A DNA stretch of 59,478 nucleotides from an uncultured Oscillospiraceae bacterium (GCA_900542375.1 UQNI01000004.1:1-59478), one strand, 5' to 3'. Positions 15,818 to 25,295 are shown, numbered from the stretch's first letter. The notes: a model not told the origin generated them from the sequence alone. Translations and numbers: made by a program.

Positions 15818-16885
15818 ATGAGCAAACCGTTTATTAGCGTAGTAATGCCGGTATATGGTGTAGAACAATACTTAAATAGGGCTGCTGAAAGCATCTTACA
15901 ACAGACATTTCAGGATATTGAATTAATTTTGGTGGACGATTGTTCTCCTGATAAATGCGGTACCATCTGCGAGGAAATTGCAAACAAAGACCATCGCGTT
16001 AAGGTAATGCATTTAAAACAAAATGGTGGTGTAAGTAATGCACGTAATCAGGGGATGACTTTAGCTGAAGGCCATTATGTTTTATTCATGGATTCTGACG
16101 ATTATTTAGATTTAGACGCCTTACAGTTAGCAGTGGATTCTTTACACAAAAATCCTGCCAAGCTTGTGATATGGGGTTTAATAGAAGAATACTATGATAA
16201 TTCTAATCAATTAGCGACAACAGTAAAGGTAGACTACCCGGAATATTTATTTTCATCCAAAGAAGAGCTGAGACCTCATATTATTCGTTTGGAGAAAAAG
16301 ACGCTGTTAGGATATCCTTGGAATAAGCTATATGATTTAAACTATTTGCGTGAACAACAACTGCAATATGATAGTATGGCTTTAAATGAAGATATTTTTT
16401 TTAACATTGCTTTTGTACAAAATATTGATTCATTAAATATACTAAATATTGCTCCGTACCATTATCAGAAAAAAATAGATTATGGTTTAACTTCTAAATT
16501 TGTTGCAGATTATTATGACTTGCATATGCTTAGAATTAGCAAAATGTTAGAGTTATATAAAAGCTGGGGATTGTGCACAGAAGAAGTGAAGAAGATTTTA
16601 GCAAATATTTATGTTCGATATGTTACTTCAGCAATTCAAAGAAATTGTGATAAACGCTCAGGTATGAATGGCAAAGAACAAAAGGAGTTTATTGAAGGCT
16701 TATTCGATACTTATTTATATCGAGAATTGATAGAGCATGTTTCACCGGAGAGTAAAATAGTAAAAAAATTAAGTGTATTTTTACAAAATAAAAAAACAAA
16801 TTCATGTTATATGTGCGGTAAAGGCATTTATTTTGTAAAAAATAAATTACCTATATTATTTGCAAAATTAAAGCAAAACAGATAG
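15818..16885 (+). CDS. Glycosyltransferase family 2
   Basis: A 355-residue paralogue of the preceding gene. It has VVMPVYGVEQYLNRAAESI, VDDCSPDKCG and LFMDSDDYLD. The shared C-terminal pattern (PWNKLYDLNY-like) suggests both arose by duplication and act on the same polymer. Only 10 bases separate them, so they are cotranscribed. Specificity is unknown. Confidence 0.88.
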   Translation: MSKPFISVVMPVYGVEQYLNRAAESILQQTFQDIELILVDDCSPDKCGTICEEIANKDHRVKVMHLKQNGGVSNARNQGMTLAEGHYVLFMDSDDYLDLDALQLAVDSLHKNPAKLVIWGLIEEYYDNSNQLATTVKVDYPEYLFSSKEELRPHIIRLEKKTLLGYPWNKLYDLNYLREQQLQYDSMALNEDIFFNIAFVQNIDSLNILNIAPYHYQKKIDYGLTSKFVADYYDLHMLRISKMLELYKSWGLCTEEVKKILANIYVRYVTSAIQRNCDKRSGMNGKEQKEFIEGLFDTYLYRELIEHVSPESKIVKKLSVFLQNKKTNSCYMCGKGIYFVKNKLPILFAKLKQNR

Positions 16886-17190
16886 TTTATGGATATTGCG
16901 CAAATAAGTGTGAATTGTTTTTTGACAAGTGTGCCATTCCAACTTATTTACGTAGTGTTACCTTTATTGTATATGACTTTTACAATGCAAACAATGTTTT
17001 TGCCTGTTTACCCCAATCATAGGTGCAATCAGAGGCATTGCACTATTACACTGGATTATATTTTTCAAAAGTTTGTTCGTATTCTTAATTTATTATTTTT
17101 AGATTATTTTATTATATTTGCATTTATCAATTGGAAGTATGATATTTTGGGCAATTCAAAGATAATTGATTTTATTTATATATAGATGGA
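16886..17190 (+). other. AT-rich spacer without a convincing gene
   Basis: A 98-codon hydrophobic frame begins at 16889 four bases after the GT2 stop, but it has no ribosome binding site and no recognisable pattern. It may be the decayed end of a membrane protein of the glycan cluster, or chance. Confidence 0.3.
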
Positions 17191-17222
17191 AGGCGGTTTT
17201 ATCTAAACCTCCTTTTTCTCTT
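17191..17222 (+). terminator. terminator of the glf operon
   Basis: GGCGGTTT at 17192-17199 pairs with AAACCTCC at 17205-17212 with one internal mismatch, followed by TTTTTCTCTTTT. It is weaker than the other terminators in this window. Confidence 0.5.
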
Positions 17223-17266
17223 TTATGAATATTTCAAGCGTATATAGTCAAAAAGAGAGGTTATAT

Positions 17267-18376
17267 ATGAAAAAAGTAAAGATACTAGTTGGATTTATTA
17301 TGGACGGCAAGGCTGGTGGTATAGATAAATACTTATTAAATTTTCTTGAGCAAGTCCATAATGAATGTGTTCAAGTGGATTTTTTGACAAATCATATTGA
17401 TGCGAATTTAAAGCAAAAACTCGAACAATATGATTCTCATTTGTATGAAGTTGCAAATTTAAAACAACCTAATCTGCAATATCGGCAAATTTGTGACATT
17501 ATTCAAAAGAATAAGTATGATGTTACATATTTTAATATTTCTACTGCCATTAGCCGTATAGGTCCACAGGCTGCTTTTGATTGTAATGTTCCTATTAGAG
17601 TCATACATAGTCATTCTACGGGAAATGATTGTTCAAATCCTTATAAACGGAAATTGTTGGATTTTCTTCATAATAAATATAAAAAACAGTTATACAAAAC
17701 TGCAAATAGATTTTATGCCTGCTCAAAAAAAGCAGGTTTATGGATGTTTCCGGAGAGCATTGTAGAGTCGGATAAATTTAAAGTAATTCATAATGCAGTA
17801 GATACAAAGAAGTTTGCTTATAATATAAACACCAGACAGCAAATGCGAAAGAATCTTGGTGTTGAAGATAACTTTGTAATAGGTCATGTGGGAAACTTTT
17901 GTTATCCCAAAAATTATCCTTTTATTTTAGATGTTGTAGAAGCTGCAAGTAAACAGAACCCTAAGATACGACTTTTATTAGCAGGCACAGGACCTGACTT
18001 TGAGCATGTACAAAATCTGGTAAAAGACAAAAATCTACAGAATAAAGTAATATTTTTAGGACAACGTTCCGATATTCATGATATTATGCAGGCTATGGAT
18101 GTTTTTCTTTTTCCTTCTCGTTTTGAGGGTTTGGGAATTGTATTAATTGAAGCACAGGCGTCTGGATTACCATGTGTGACTTCAACAGCTGTTCCATACG
18201 AAGCTGCGGTCACAAAATCCACTATATTTTTATCTTTGGATGATACCATACAAAAATGGGTAGATACTGTTTGCGGTTTTGAAACCTATGAAAGAGTGGA
18301 TAAAACAGATGAGATTATTGCAGCCGGGTATGATTTGGCTGGGGAGAAGGAAGCCTACATGTCAATTATTACTTAA
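17267..18376 (+). CDS. Glycosyltransferase family 1/4 (GT-B fold)
   Basis: This 369-residue protein has the GT-B retaining layout: N-terminal KVKILVGFIMDGKAGGIDKY, a mid-domain IGHVGNFCYPKNYPFILD, then the nucleotide-sugar site FPSRFEGLGIVLIEAQASGLP. The last stretch carries the conserved E-x7-E type pattern. It resembles EpsF-like capsule or exopolysaccharide enzymes. Start is the ATG at 17267, six bases after GAGAGG; an in-frame ATG 14 codons earlier lacks a site. It follows a weak terminator and belongs to the glycan cluster by context. Confidence 0.87.
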   Translation: MKKVKILVGFIMDGKAGGIDKYLLNFLEQVHNECVQVDFLTNHIDANLKQKLEQYDSHLYEVANLKQPNLQYRQICDIIQKNKYDVTYFNISTAISRIGPQAAFDCNVPIRVIHSHSTGNDCSNPYKRKLLDFLHNKYKKQLYKTANRFYACSKKAGLWMFPESIVESDKFKVIHNAVDTKKFAYNINTRQQMRKNLGVEDNFVIGHVGNFCYPKNYPFILDVVEAASKQNPKIRLLLAGTGPDFEHVQNLVKDKNLQNKVIFLGQRSDIHDIMQAMDVFLFPSRFEGLGIVLIEAQASGLPCVTSTAVPYEAAVTKSTIFLSLDDTIQKWVDTVCGFETYERVDKTDEIIAAGYDLAGEKEAYMSIIT

Positions 18377-18702
18377 TATATAAGGTAGTAGGTAATATTT
18401 TATAGGACAAAGTACCTTTCACAATTTTTGCTTTATACAAAATTTGCCACATATTATTTCATTTGTTTTAAGCATATGGAATAAGCAAATAGTAAATTTA
18501 TCGTTTCTGATAGACGTTGAAGTATTTGTTGTTTTAGAGATTGCTATAAGGAAAAATGTGGTTTTATGTCAATGTGAATTCTTTAGAAAAATTTCGCAAT
18601 GATGCATACTTGATTCAAATGGAGATTAGCGGATGATTGGTGGCAAGAATAGTGGTTAAGGAAAGTTTGCTGTAAAATATGAACTATCTCCATAGCTAAC
18701 AT
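18377..18702 (+). other. spacer after the glycosyltransferase cluster
   Basis: AT-rich sequence with no supported gene. A 26-codon frame starting near 18557 (MWFYVNVNSLEKF) has no ribosome binding site and could be a fragment of a lost gene. The segment ends in the terminator at 18703. Confidence 0.3.
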
Positions 18703-18738
18703 AAAAACGGATAGATATTTTAATATCTATCCGTTTTT
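18703..18738. terminator. strong terminator after the glycan cluster
   Basis: A perfect 15-bp stem (AAAAACGGATAGATA with its complement at 18724-18738) around TTTTAA ends in a T-run. It is symmetrical enough to work in both directions. Confidence 0.85.
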
Positions 18739-18985
18739 ATGTTTTGAATCAAATGTTAGAATACTTTTTACCAATAAAATCACAGGATATAAGAGTTTTC
18801 CAATCTTAAACAGATGAAACTAAATATAGCAAACGGATTTTGCTTACAAATAGATGTTAGTGTTATGATATCATGGTAAATAAAAATGCCGATAAGAATA
18901 GAAATATGTAAAAAAACGGTTCTTGTAACGATTGTGATATCTATCAATGTATCCGGTGTAGAACAAAGAAGGAGATAGTGTTTTT

Positions 18986-19066
18986 ATGAAAGACATATTG
19001 TAATTTTTTGTCTAGTAGCAATAAATGATATATTTAACTTTTGAGCATAATTGATATGTCTTTCAT
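18986..19066 (+). repeat. 13-bp inverted repeat with a 5-codon frame
   Basis: ATGAAAGACATAT at 18986-18998 is repeated inverted at 19054-19066, 55 bases apart. The left arm opens a frame ATG-AAA-GAC-ATA-TTG-TAA, 11 bases after AAGGAG (18970-18974). The segment lies about 100 bases before the lipoprotein promoter. The function is unknown. It could be a small leader or regulatory RNA, or a remnant. Confidence 0.35.
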
Positions 19067-19161
19067 CATATATATCAATGTTAGTGCCTTTTTTTTGATG
19101 CTTACAGCTATATTATTTATGAATTCACCATTTTGTTTCTATTCTTTCATATTTACTAAAT

Positions 19162-19190
19162 TTGACAGAGTGCGACAAATCTTATATAAT
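19162..19190 (+). promoter_or_regulatory. sigma-A-type promoter for the lipoprotein gene
   Basis: Consensus TTGACA (19162-19167) and TATAAT (19185-19190) are exactly 17 bases apart. Transcription should begin near 19197, which decides the start codon of the following gene. Confidence 0.85.
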
Positions 19191-19223
19191 ATTGAAGGAA
19201 AAAATATGGAAAGAGGTATGAGT

Positions 19224-19874
19224 ATGATGAAAAGTTCAGTAAAAAAGATTGGTGCCCTTGTAGCAGCTGCTGTAATGGTATGTGCTATATTTGTTGGATG
19301 TGGTAGTTCTAAATATGATACTTCCACTCCTGATGGTGCACTGATGACACAACTAGATGCGTTGAAGACAGGTGATTTCAGCCAACTGGAAGGTTATAGC
19401 AAGGAAGCTATTGAAGAAACTGGTTTTACAGAAGCACAATTGAAAGATTTGATGACTAGTTTGTTTGGTAAAAGTACATATACAGCTCAGAATGTTGAAA
19501 CTGTTAGTGATACAGAAGCAAAGGTAACTGTTTCCGGTAAAGCAGTGGATATGTCTAAATTTATTCCTATCGTTTCTACTGAGTTCTTGGCTAAAGCAAC
19601 AGAGTTTGCAACAAAGAACGATACAACTAATATGACTGCAGAAGAAGCGCAAAAACAAGTTATGGCATTGTTTATTGATGCAGCGAAAGCTAAAAAGTCT
19701 TCCATTGAATTAAAAGATGTTACTGTTACTGTGACTATGGAAAAGAAAGACGGTAAATGGGATGTAAGTTCAGACGATGATAATATGAACAGCTTAACAG
19801 AATTGTTAGCTGGCAGCACAACAGAAGAACTTGTTGAATCAATGCAAGGACTATTTGGCGGAAGTTTTGCTTAA
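19224..19874 (+). CDS. Predicted lipoprotein of unknown function
   Basis: This 216-residue protein has a lipoprotein signal peptide ending in the lipobox AIFVGC, followed by a GSSKYDTSTPDGALMTQLDAL segment. The mature part is charged and helical with a C-terminal beta-rich half (VTVTVTMEKKDGKWDV), like DUF5105-type clostridial lipoproteins. I chose the ATG at 19224, seven bases after AAGAGG. The ATG at 19206 would have its ribosome binding site upstream of the predicted transcription start, and longer readings cross the promoter. It is monocistronic. It should be anchored outside the membrane; its role is not known. Confidence 0.8.
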   Translation: MMKSSVKKIGALVAAAVMVCAIFVGCGSSKYDTSTPDGALMTQLDALKTGDFSQLEGYSKEAIEETGFTEAQLKDLMTSLFGKSTYTAQNVETVSDTEAKVTVSGKAVDMSKFIPIVSTEFLAKATEFATKNDTTNMTAEEAQKQVMALFIDAAKAKKSSIELKDVTVTVTMEKKDGKWDVSSDDDNMNSLTELLAGSTTEELVESMQGLFGGSFA

Positions 19875-19890
19875 TGTATAACAAAATATA

Positions 19891-19928
19891 TTAAAAAGTC
19901 CCCTTCGGAAACGAAGGGGACTTTTTAA
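19891..19928. terminator. bidirectional terminator
   Basis: A 17-bp stem (TTAAAAAGTCCCCTTCG with its complement) closes a GAAA tetraloop. It has A and T runs at both ends. It separates the lipoprotein gene from the convergent methyltransferase gene, whose stop codon lies within the stem base. Confidence 0.93.
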
Positions 19929-21166
19929 TATACAATTGCTCCGTACTTTGCAGCGATGGTATCAAGTGCTTCAGGTTCAATACAGCATTCAGAATCAATC
20001 AGTAGTCGACCTTGAAAATATCGAAGAGCAGCATCTAAAATAGGCAGCGATTCTGCTCTGACGGCAATAGGAAGCCGTGACATATGTCCGTATTCAGCCA
20101 ACAAAAGCGCATCATCCATACTGTTTATTTCTACCAGAGCTACATTAGAACGTTCATCATCCAAATCTATAAAATCGTCTCCCAGACTGACAGAGCATTC
20201 AATCGGTTCACTGTAAGTTAGGTGGTCGCTTAAAAAGAAAGATTCACTTTCAATCGCAGCAGCATAATCGTCAATATCTTCCGTTTCCAGCTCTGAATGA
20301 TAAAAATCATCCTGTCTGTTTTGAAGCATTCCACGTAAGGCGGCAATATGTTCAGGTGTTGTACCGCAGCAACCTCCAATAATAGTGGCTCCGGCTTCCA
20401 TGAGAGATTCCATACGATAGGAAAATTCGTCCGGTGAAAGATAACCGTTTCCGCCGTTGTAGTGAGATGGGAGACCTGCGTTGGGTTTTGCAATAATGGG
20501 TACTCGAGAATGTTGAGCAATATCATTGATGAATTCCGTCATATCTTCGGGTCCAAAAGAGCAGTTCAGTCCGATTGCATCTACACCCATGGATTGCAGG
20601 GTTATCATAATAGGCAGTAAAGTGCCTCCTGTTGCGGTTTGACCGTTTTTATCTACAGTGATAGTAACAAAAACGGGTAAGTTGGTGCTGCGAGCAGCCA
20701 AAACAGCAGCTCTCATATCAGCCAAAGAGGTTTGGGTTTCAATGATAAAAAAATCTACTTCTGCCTCATCCAACACACGAATTTGCTCACGATATATTTC
20801 ATAAATATCATCAAAATCAGCTTCTCCGTGGGGAGGAACAAAAAGCCCTGTAGGGCATAAGGAGCCGCCCACTAATATATTTTTAGGTTTGGCAACTTGT
20901 TTTGATAATGCTACCAATTTACGATTGAATTCTTCCACTTTATCTTCCAGACCATAGCGCGCAAGACAAGCTCTGTTTGCGCCAAAGGTGGGAGCATAAA
21001 TTGCTTGTGCGCCTGCGTCAATAAATTCCTTCTGTAATTGCTGAAGGATAGATGGGTTTTGACAAATCCACTCCTCTACACACACATTGCGTGGCATACC
21101 GCGTTCCAATAAATTGGTTCCCGTAGCGCCATCCAGCAACAGAGGTAGGCTAAATGGAAATTTCAT
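19925..21166 (-). CDS. Homocysteine S-methyltransferase family protein with C-terminal extension
   Basis: Residues 1-280 form a homocysteine-binding TIM barrel with LLLDGATGTNL, the zinc cysteine in GLNCSFGPEDM and the Cys-Cys pair in IIGGCCGTTPEHI. About 130 further residues end in ALRYFQGRLLIDSE and ALDTIAAKYGAIVY. These resemble part of the pterin-binding barrel that follows this domain in MetH, but the region is too short for a full barrel. There is no cobalamin domain. It probably methylates homocysteine to methionine; the methyl donor is unknown. Start is uncertain: ATG at 21166, or TTG at 21178 with AAAGG two bases away. It is the last gene of the ddl-murI-ywiB-argS run. Confidence 0.82.
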   Translation of the reverse strand: MKFPFSLPLLLDGATGTNLLERGMPRNVCVEEWICQNPSILQQLQKEFIDAGAQAIYAPTFGANRACLARYGLEDKVEEFNRKLVALSKQVAKPKNILVGGSLCPTGLFVPPHGEADFDDIYEIYREQIRVLDEAEVDFFIIETQTSLADMRAAVLAARSTNLPVFVTITVDKNGQTATGGTLLPIMITLQSMGVDAIGLNCSFGPEDMTEFINDIAQHSRVPIIAKPNAGLPSHYNGGNGYLSPDEFSYRMESLMEAGATIIGGCCGTTPEHIAALRGMLQNRQDDFYHSELETEDIDDYAAAIESESFFLSDHLTYSEPIECSVSLGDDFIDLDDERSNVALVEINSMDDALLLAEYGHMSRLPIAVRAESLPILDAALRYFQGRLLIDSECCIEPEALDTIAAKYGAIVY

Positions 21167-21199
21167 TTTAACACTCAACGCCTTTCCAAGATGTTTCTT

Positions 21200-22894
21200 C
21201 TACATAGATTCAGGTGTGGAAATTTTAAACATGTTTAATACATTGCAAATTACAGTAGAGGTTGCAATGCACAACGTGAGTCTTGCGTTTGTTAAATGTG
21301 GGTTGTCTCCTTTTACACGGCATGCATCATAAAATTTATGGAACAAAGTTGCTAATGTAATGACATATCTGGTAATACGTGCAGGGTCATAATCTTTTGC
21401 AGCTTCAATAATTTCGGATGTGTATGCGGATAAATGACGAATCAATTCCAATTCAGCAGGTGCGGTTAATAGACGTAATTCCTCATCCGTACATGGATAA
21501 GGTGTAATTCCGTCTGCCGCAAGTGCTTTTAAGATACTGCAAATACGTGCACGTGCATATTGTACGTAGTAAACCGGATTTTGAGAATCTTGCTTCACCG
21601 CAAGGTCCAAATCAAATTCCATTTGAGAATTGGCTTCTCTCATGTTAAATAGAAATCTGGCGGAATCCACAGGTACTTCGTCCAGTAAGTCTCCCAGTTG
21701 TATGGCTTTTCCGGTACGTTTGCTCATGCGTACTACTTCTCCGTTTTGTGTCAAGCGTACCAATTGCATCAAAATGACATCCAGTTTACTGCTGTCCAGA
21801 CCCAATGCTTCCATAGCGCCTTTCATTCTGGCAACGTGACCGTGATGGTCTGCACCCCAAATGTCAATGCATAAATCAAATCCGCGTTTTACAAACTTAT
21901 TGCGGTGATACGCAATATCGGCTGCAAAGTAAGTAGGATTTCCGTTTTGACGTACCAATACATCGTCTTTGTCTGAACCGAATTCGGTAGCTTTATACCA
22001 AAGGGCACCGTCTTTTTCGTAAGTATATCCGCGTTTTGTCAGCTCTTCGATGGTTTCCTGCAGTTCTCCATTTTTGTGTATGGTGCTTTCCAAAAACCAT
22101 TGGTCATAGGTAATACCGTATTTTTTCAAATCTTTTTGCATTTTTTCTATATTATGAGGCAGTGCATATTCAATCAATGCCTGCTGACGAATATGGGAAT
22201 CCACATGGATAAATTTGTCGCCGTTGATTGCTGCAAATTCAGCGGCACGGTCTTTGATATCTTCGCCCTGATAGCCGTCTTCGGGGAAAGGAACATTTTC
22301 TTCTCCCAAATACATTTGAAGATAGCGGGCTTCCAAAGAATTTCCGAATTTCTCAATTTGGTTTCCAGCATCATTGACATAGAACTCTCGCCAAACGTCA
22401 TATCCGGCTGCACTCATAACAGAAGCCAAGCAGTCGCCCAAAGCGCCGCCGCGGGCATTGCCCATGTGCATAGGACCGGTTGGGTTCGCGGATACAAATT
22501 CAATCATTACTTTTTTGTTTTGACCAAAGTCGCTGTGACCGTAGTTGTCTCCTTCAGCGATGACTTCTTTTACAACGTCTACATAGAATTGCTCGTTTAA
22601 AAAGAAATTTAGAAAACCGGGTCCTGCAATTTCACATGATTTAAAATAGGAGCTGTCCAATACAATATGGGAAGCGACAGCTTCCGCAATTTTACGTGGA
22701 GCCAATTTAAATGCTTTTGCAGACACCATTGCAACATTGGTTGCCCAGTCGCCATGGGAACGGTCTGCCGGTACCTCAATGGTAAAATCGGGAATGGGTT
22801 CACTTGGCAGTTGACCTGCGGTGATTGCTTTTCCAATGGCCTCTATAATTAATGTTCTTAAATTTGCAGTAGATTGTTCTACAAGTTTTGACAT
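21200..22894 (-). CDS. argS: Arginyl-tRNA synthetase
   Basis: This class I synthetase charges tRNA-Arg. The 564-residue protein has the HIGH-type motif HMGN in PTGPMHMGNARGG (about residue 130) and the KMSKS-like RMSKRTGKAIQL. The N-terminal Add1 domain and C-terminal DALR anticodon-binding domain (VQYARARICSIL to the end) are both present. GGAGG precedes the ATG by eight bases. It lies six bases after the DUF1934 gene, the same pairing as ywiB-argS in Bacillus. Confidence 0.97.
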   Translation of the reverse strand: MSKLVEQSTANLRTLIIEAIGKAITAGQLPSEPIPDFTIEVPADRSHGDWATNVAMVSAKAFKLAPRKIAEAVASHIVLDSSYFKSCEIAGPGFLNFFLNEQFYVDVVKEVIAEGDNYGHSDFGQNKKVMIEFVSANPTGPMHMGNARGGALGDCLASVMSAAGYDVWREFYVNDAGNQIEKFGNSLEARYLQMYLGEENVPFPEDGYQGEDIKDRAAEFAAINGDKFIHVDSHIRQQALIEYALPHNIEKMQKDLKKYGITYDQWFLESTIHKNGELQETIEELTKRGYTYEKDGALWYKATEFGSDKDDVLVRQNGNPTYFAADIAYHRNKFVKRGFDLCIDIWGADHHGHVARMKGAMEALGLDSSKLDVILMQLVRLTQNGEVVRMSKRTGKAIQLGDLLDEVPVDSARFLFNMREANSQMEFDLDLAVKQDSQNPVYYVQYARARICSILKALAADGITPYPCTDEELRLLTAPAELELIRHLSAYTSEIIEAAKDYDPARITRYVITLATLFHKFYDACRVKGDNPHLTNARLTLCIATSTVICNVLNMFKISTPESM

Positions 22895-22900
22895 GGGCGG

Positions 22901-23326
22901 TTAAGCCTCCTTTACCGTAATGATAATTTCGTTTTCACTTGCCAGGTTCGTGTCTAAATCCAGCGTATAATTTGCCTGTAGGGAACCGCCCTGGTCATTT
23001 AAGTCAATTTTTACTAGCTTTGTAAATACACCAAGCATCATACTTCCGAATTGTGTACCGTATTGGCATAAGTGGCGTTTGCCTTCTTCCAGTATTAAAT
23101 TGGTGCGGTTTGCATTGTTACGCATCAGCGTAATCGCATGATTGGGCGTAATTTTTAACGTTGATGTTTGCATAGGCTGACCGGTTTCCTGGTCATATTC
23201 TTGATAGATGATGTAGCGGTTACCGCCTTTTTCGGCATAGGTACCCATTGTGGTTAAACAAATTTCCTCTGTTTCTCCATTTATTGTTTGCCTGTTGCAA
23301 ATGGTAATTACGTGATTTTCTTCCAT
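22901..23326 (-). CDS. DUF1934 (YwiB-like) beta-barrel protein
   Basis: This 141-residue protein is almost entirely beta-strand, with family landmarks RYIIYQEYDQETGQP, TLKITPNHAITLMRNN and QYGTQFGSMMLGVFT. YwiB proteins have a calycin-like barrel and no proven function. They are often encoded directly upstream of argS, as here. A purine-rich GGAAGAATGAAG lies ahead of the ATG. Confidence 0.85.
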   Translation of the reverse strand: MEENHVITICNRQTINGETEEICLTTMGTYAEKGGNRYIIYQEYDQETGQPMQTSTLKITPNHAITLMRNNANRTNLILEEGKRHLCQYGTQFGSMMLGVFTKLVKIDLNDQGGSLQANYTLDLDTNLASENEIIITVKEA

Positions 23327-23349
23327 ATATTTAACTTCATTCTTCCTTT

Positions 23350-24183
23350 TTATTTTACATGCTGCGATTGAGAAAAAGCCTCAATATCTATAAACTCTAC
23401 TGTTTGTTCTACGTTTTGCTGTAAAAAGATGTTGGCAGATTCTGTAAATCCGTCTGTACTGTCGCTGACATAGAATGTACAGGTACCTTTGCGGCTGCGA
23501 TTGGTGAGCAACCCTTGCTCCTCCAATATATCTGCTGCATGGACAGCAGTTTCTTTTCCGCTGTCCACTAAAAATACACCTTTGCCCATGACCTTTTCAA
23601 TGGCATGATATAGAATCGGATAATGCGTACATCCTAAAATCAGAGTATCAATATCTGCATCCATGAAAGGCTGCAAATAATGTTTGATAACAGACAGAAC
23701 AATGTCACTGTCCGGAGAAGTAAAGCCATTTTCAACCAAGGGAACAAATAGCGGACAGTCCTGCGCAAACACCTGAATATCGGGGTTGATTTCTAAAATT
23801 GCTTTTTGGTAAGAACCACTTTTAATGGTAGCAGTGGTACCGATAATACCAATCCGTTTCTTATGTGTGGCCAGACAAGCAGCCAAAGCGGTAGGTTTTA
23901 ATACTCCGGTAAAAGGGAGTGAGAGGGCTTCTCCAATATGACCTGCCACTGAACTGACTGTGCCGCAGGCGGCAATAATCATTTTCACATTTTTGGACTG
24001 CAGGAACGCCATGTCTTGTTTTGCATATTTCATGATGGTTTCTTTGCTGCGCGTACCATAAGGCACACGTCCGGTATCCCCGAAGTAAACAATGTCTTCC
24101 TGTGGAAGAATACTCAAGATTTCTTTTACGGCAGTTAATCCTCCAAGGCCGGAATCGAAAATGCCAATTGGTCTGTTATCCAT
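23350..24183 (-). CDS. murI: Glutamate racemase
   Basis: MurI makes D-glutamate for peptidoglycan. The 277-residue protein has the substrate site GIFDSGLGGLTAV, YFGDTGRVPYG, the first catalytic cysteine in IIAACGTVSS and the second in LILGCTHYPIL. Start is ATG at 24183 with AAGGA about 12 bases upstream. A TTG four codons earlier touches the ribosome binding site and is unlikely. Its position directly after ddl groups two cell-wall precursor enzymes. Confidence 0.96.
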   Translation of the reverse strand: MDNRPIGIFDSGLGGLTAVKEILSILPQEDIVYFGDTGRVPYGTRSKETIMKYAKQDMAFLQSKNVKMIIAACGTVSSVAGHIGEALSLPFTGVLKPTALAACLATHKKRIGIIGTTATIKSGSYQKAILEINPDIQVFAQDCPLFVPLVENGFTSPDSDIVLSVIKHYLQPFMDADIDTLILGCTHYPILYHAIEKVMGKGVFLVDSGKETAVHAADILEEQGLLTNRSRKGTCTFYVSDSTDGFTESANIFLQQNVEQTVEFIDIEAFSQSQHVK

Positions 24184-24227
24184 GTTGAATCTCAATCCTT
24201 ACTTTCTCAGCTAGAATATAACGTTTA

Positions 24228-25295
24228 TTATTTATCAAATGCAAATTGGATTATATGGTCCAGTAAGTGGCCATAGTCAATACCGCAGGCTTTCCAAAGC
24301 ATGGAGTACATACTGATGGAAGTAAAGCCGGGTAATGTGTTAATTTCGTTGAGCAGAATTGCATTGTCGCTGTCACGAACGAAGAAATCCACACGTGACA
24401 AACCGCTGCAGCCAAGTGCACGGTATGCTTTTGCTGCTGTGTTGCAAATTTCTGCGGAAAGTTCGTCATCTAATGGAGCGGGTATGTAAACCTTTGAAGT
24501 TCCGTTTTTATATTTGTCTTCATAGTCATAAAATTCTGCAGAGGGCGCTATTTCACCAACAACAGACACTTTTGGAATGGCATTACCCATAACGGCACAC
24601 TCTACTTCTTTTCCTACAATACATTCTTCAATTACAATCTTTTTATCTTCTTTTGCTGCAACGGCTACAGCTTTGTCCAGTTCCGCAGCATTTTTGGCCT
24701 TGCTGACACCAACAGAAGAACCTGCGTTTGCCGGTTTTACGAATACCGGATAGCCTCCCAAATCAGCCATAATATCTTCTTTTACTTGCTCTTTTACATT
24801 CTCGTAGTCGGAAGCATAAAACCACATAAAGTTTGCTTGGTCAATTCCTGCAGCTTCCAGAAGAATATTGGTGACCGCTTTATCCATACACACAGCAGAT
24901 GCGAGGGTATCGCATCCTACAAAAGGAATACCGCTTAATTGGAATAATCCCTGAATGGTACCGTCTTCGCCATTTTTTCCGTGAAGTACAGGAAAAATAA
25001 CATCAATACGAATTGCGGAAAAGCCATATTCTGTTTCCATTACAATTCCATGAATGCCTCTGTCCGGCGATAAAAATGCAGTACGGTTTTCAGAATGCTG
25101 CTCCCAAGTACCATTTTCAATTTCGTCCACATCACCGTTAAATAAGAGCCAATGACCTTCTTTGGTAATACCGAGCATAATAATCTCGTATTTATCCTTT
25201 GGAATGTTACGGATAATAGATGATGCGGAAAGCAAAGAAATTTCATATTCAGAGGAACAACCTCCAAAAATGACAGCAACTGTTGTTTTAGACAT
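24228..25295 (-). CDS. ddl: D-alanine--D-alanine ligase
   Basis: This ATP-grasp enzyme joins two D-alanines for the peptidoglycan stem. The 355-residue product has GGCSSEYEISLLSASSI near the N-terminus, HGKNGEDGTIQGLFQL, PVFVKPANAGSSVGVSK and LNEINTLPGFTSISMY. The omega-loop reads EFYDYEDKYK, with the tyrosine pattern of D-Ala-D-Ala ligases rather than the F-forms of D-Ala-D-Ser enzymes. So I do not call it a vancomycin-resistance ligase, although the EYEISL start also occurs in VanG-like proteins. GGGGGTAT precedes the ATG. Confidence 0.93.
   Translation of the reverse strand: MSKTTVAVIFGGCSSEYEISLLSASSIIRNIPKDKYEIIMLGITKEGHWLLFNGDVDEIENGTWEQHSENRTAFLSPDRGIHGIVMETEYGFSAIRIDVIFPVLHGKNGEDGTIQGLFQLSGIPFVGCDTLASAVCMDKAVTNILLEAAGIDQANFMWFYASDYENVKEQVKEDIMADLGGYPVFVKPANAGSSVGVSKAKNAAELDKAVAVAAKEDKKIVIEECIVGKEVECAVMGNAIPKVSVVGEIAPSAEFYDYEDKYKNGTSKVYIPAPLDDELSAEICNTAAKAYRALGCSGLSRVDFFVRDSDNAILLNEINTLPGFTSISMYSMLWKACGIDYGHLLDHIIQFAFDK

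Noticed and set aside
16889..17185. A 98-codon open frame after the second GT2
   Set aside because: No ribosome binding site, biased AT composition and no recognisable pattern. Kept only as a spacer.
18703..18738. Hairpin as a possible transposon end
   Set aside because: It is a perfect stem with a short loop and T-run, i.e. an ordinary terminator, and has no partner copy.
24228..25295. Ddl as a VanG-like D-Ala-D-Ser ligase
   Set aside because: The EYEISL start hints at it, but the omega-loop reads EFYDYEDKYK as in ordinary D-Ala-D-Ala ligases, and no vanT/vanXY genes are nearby.
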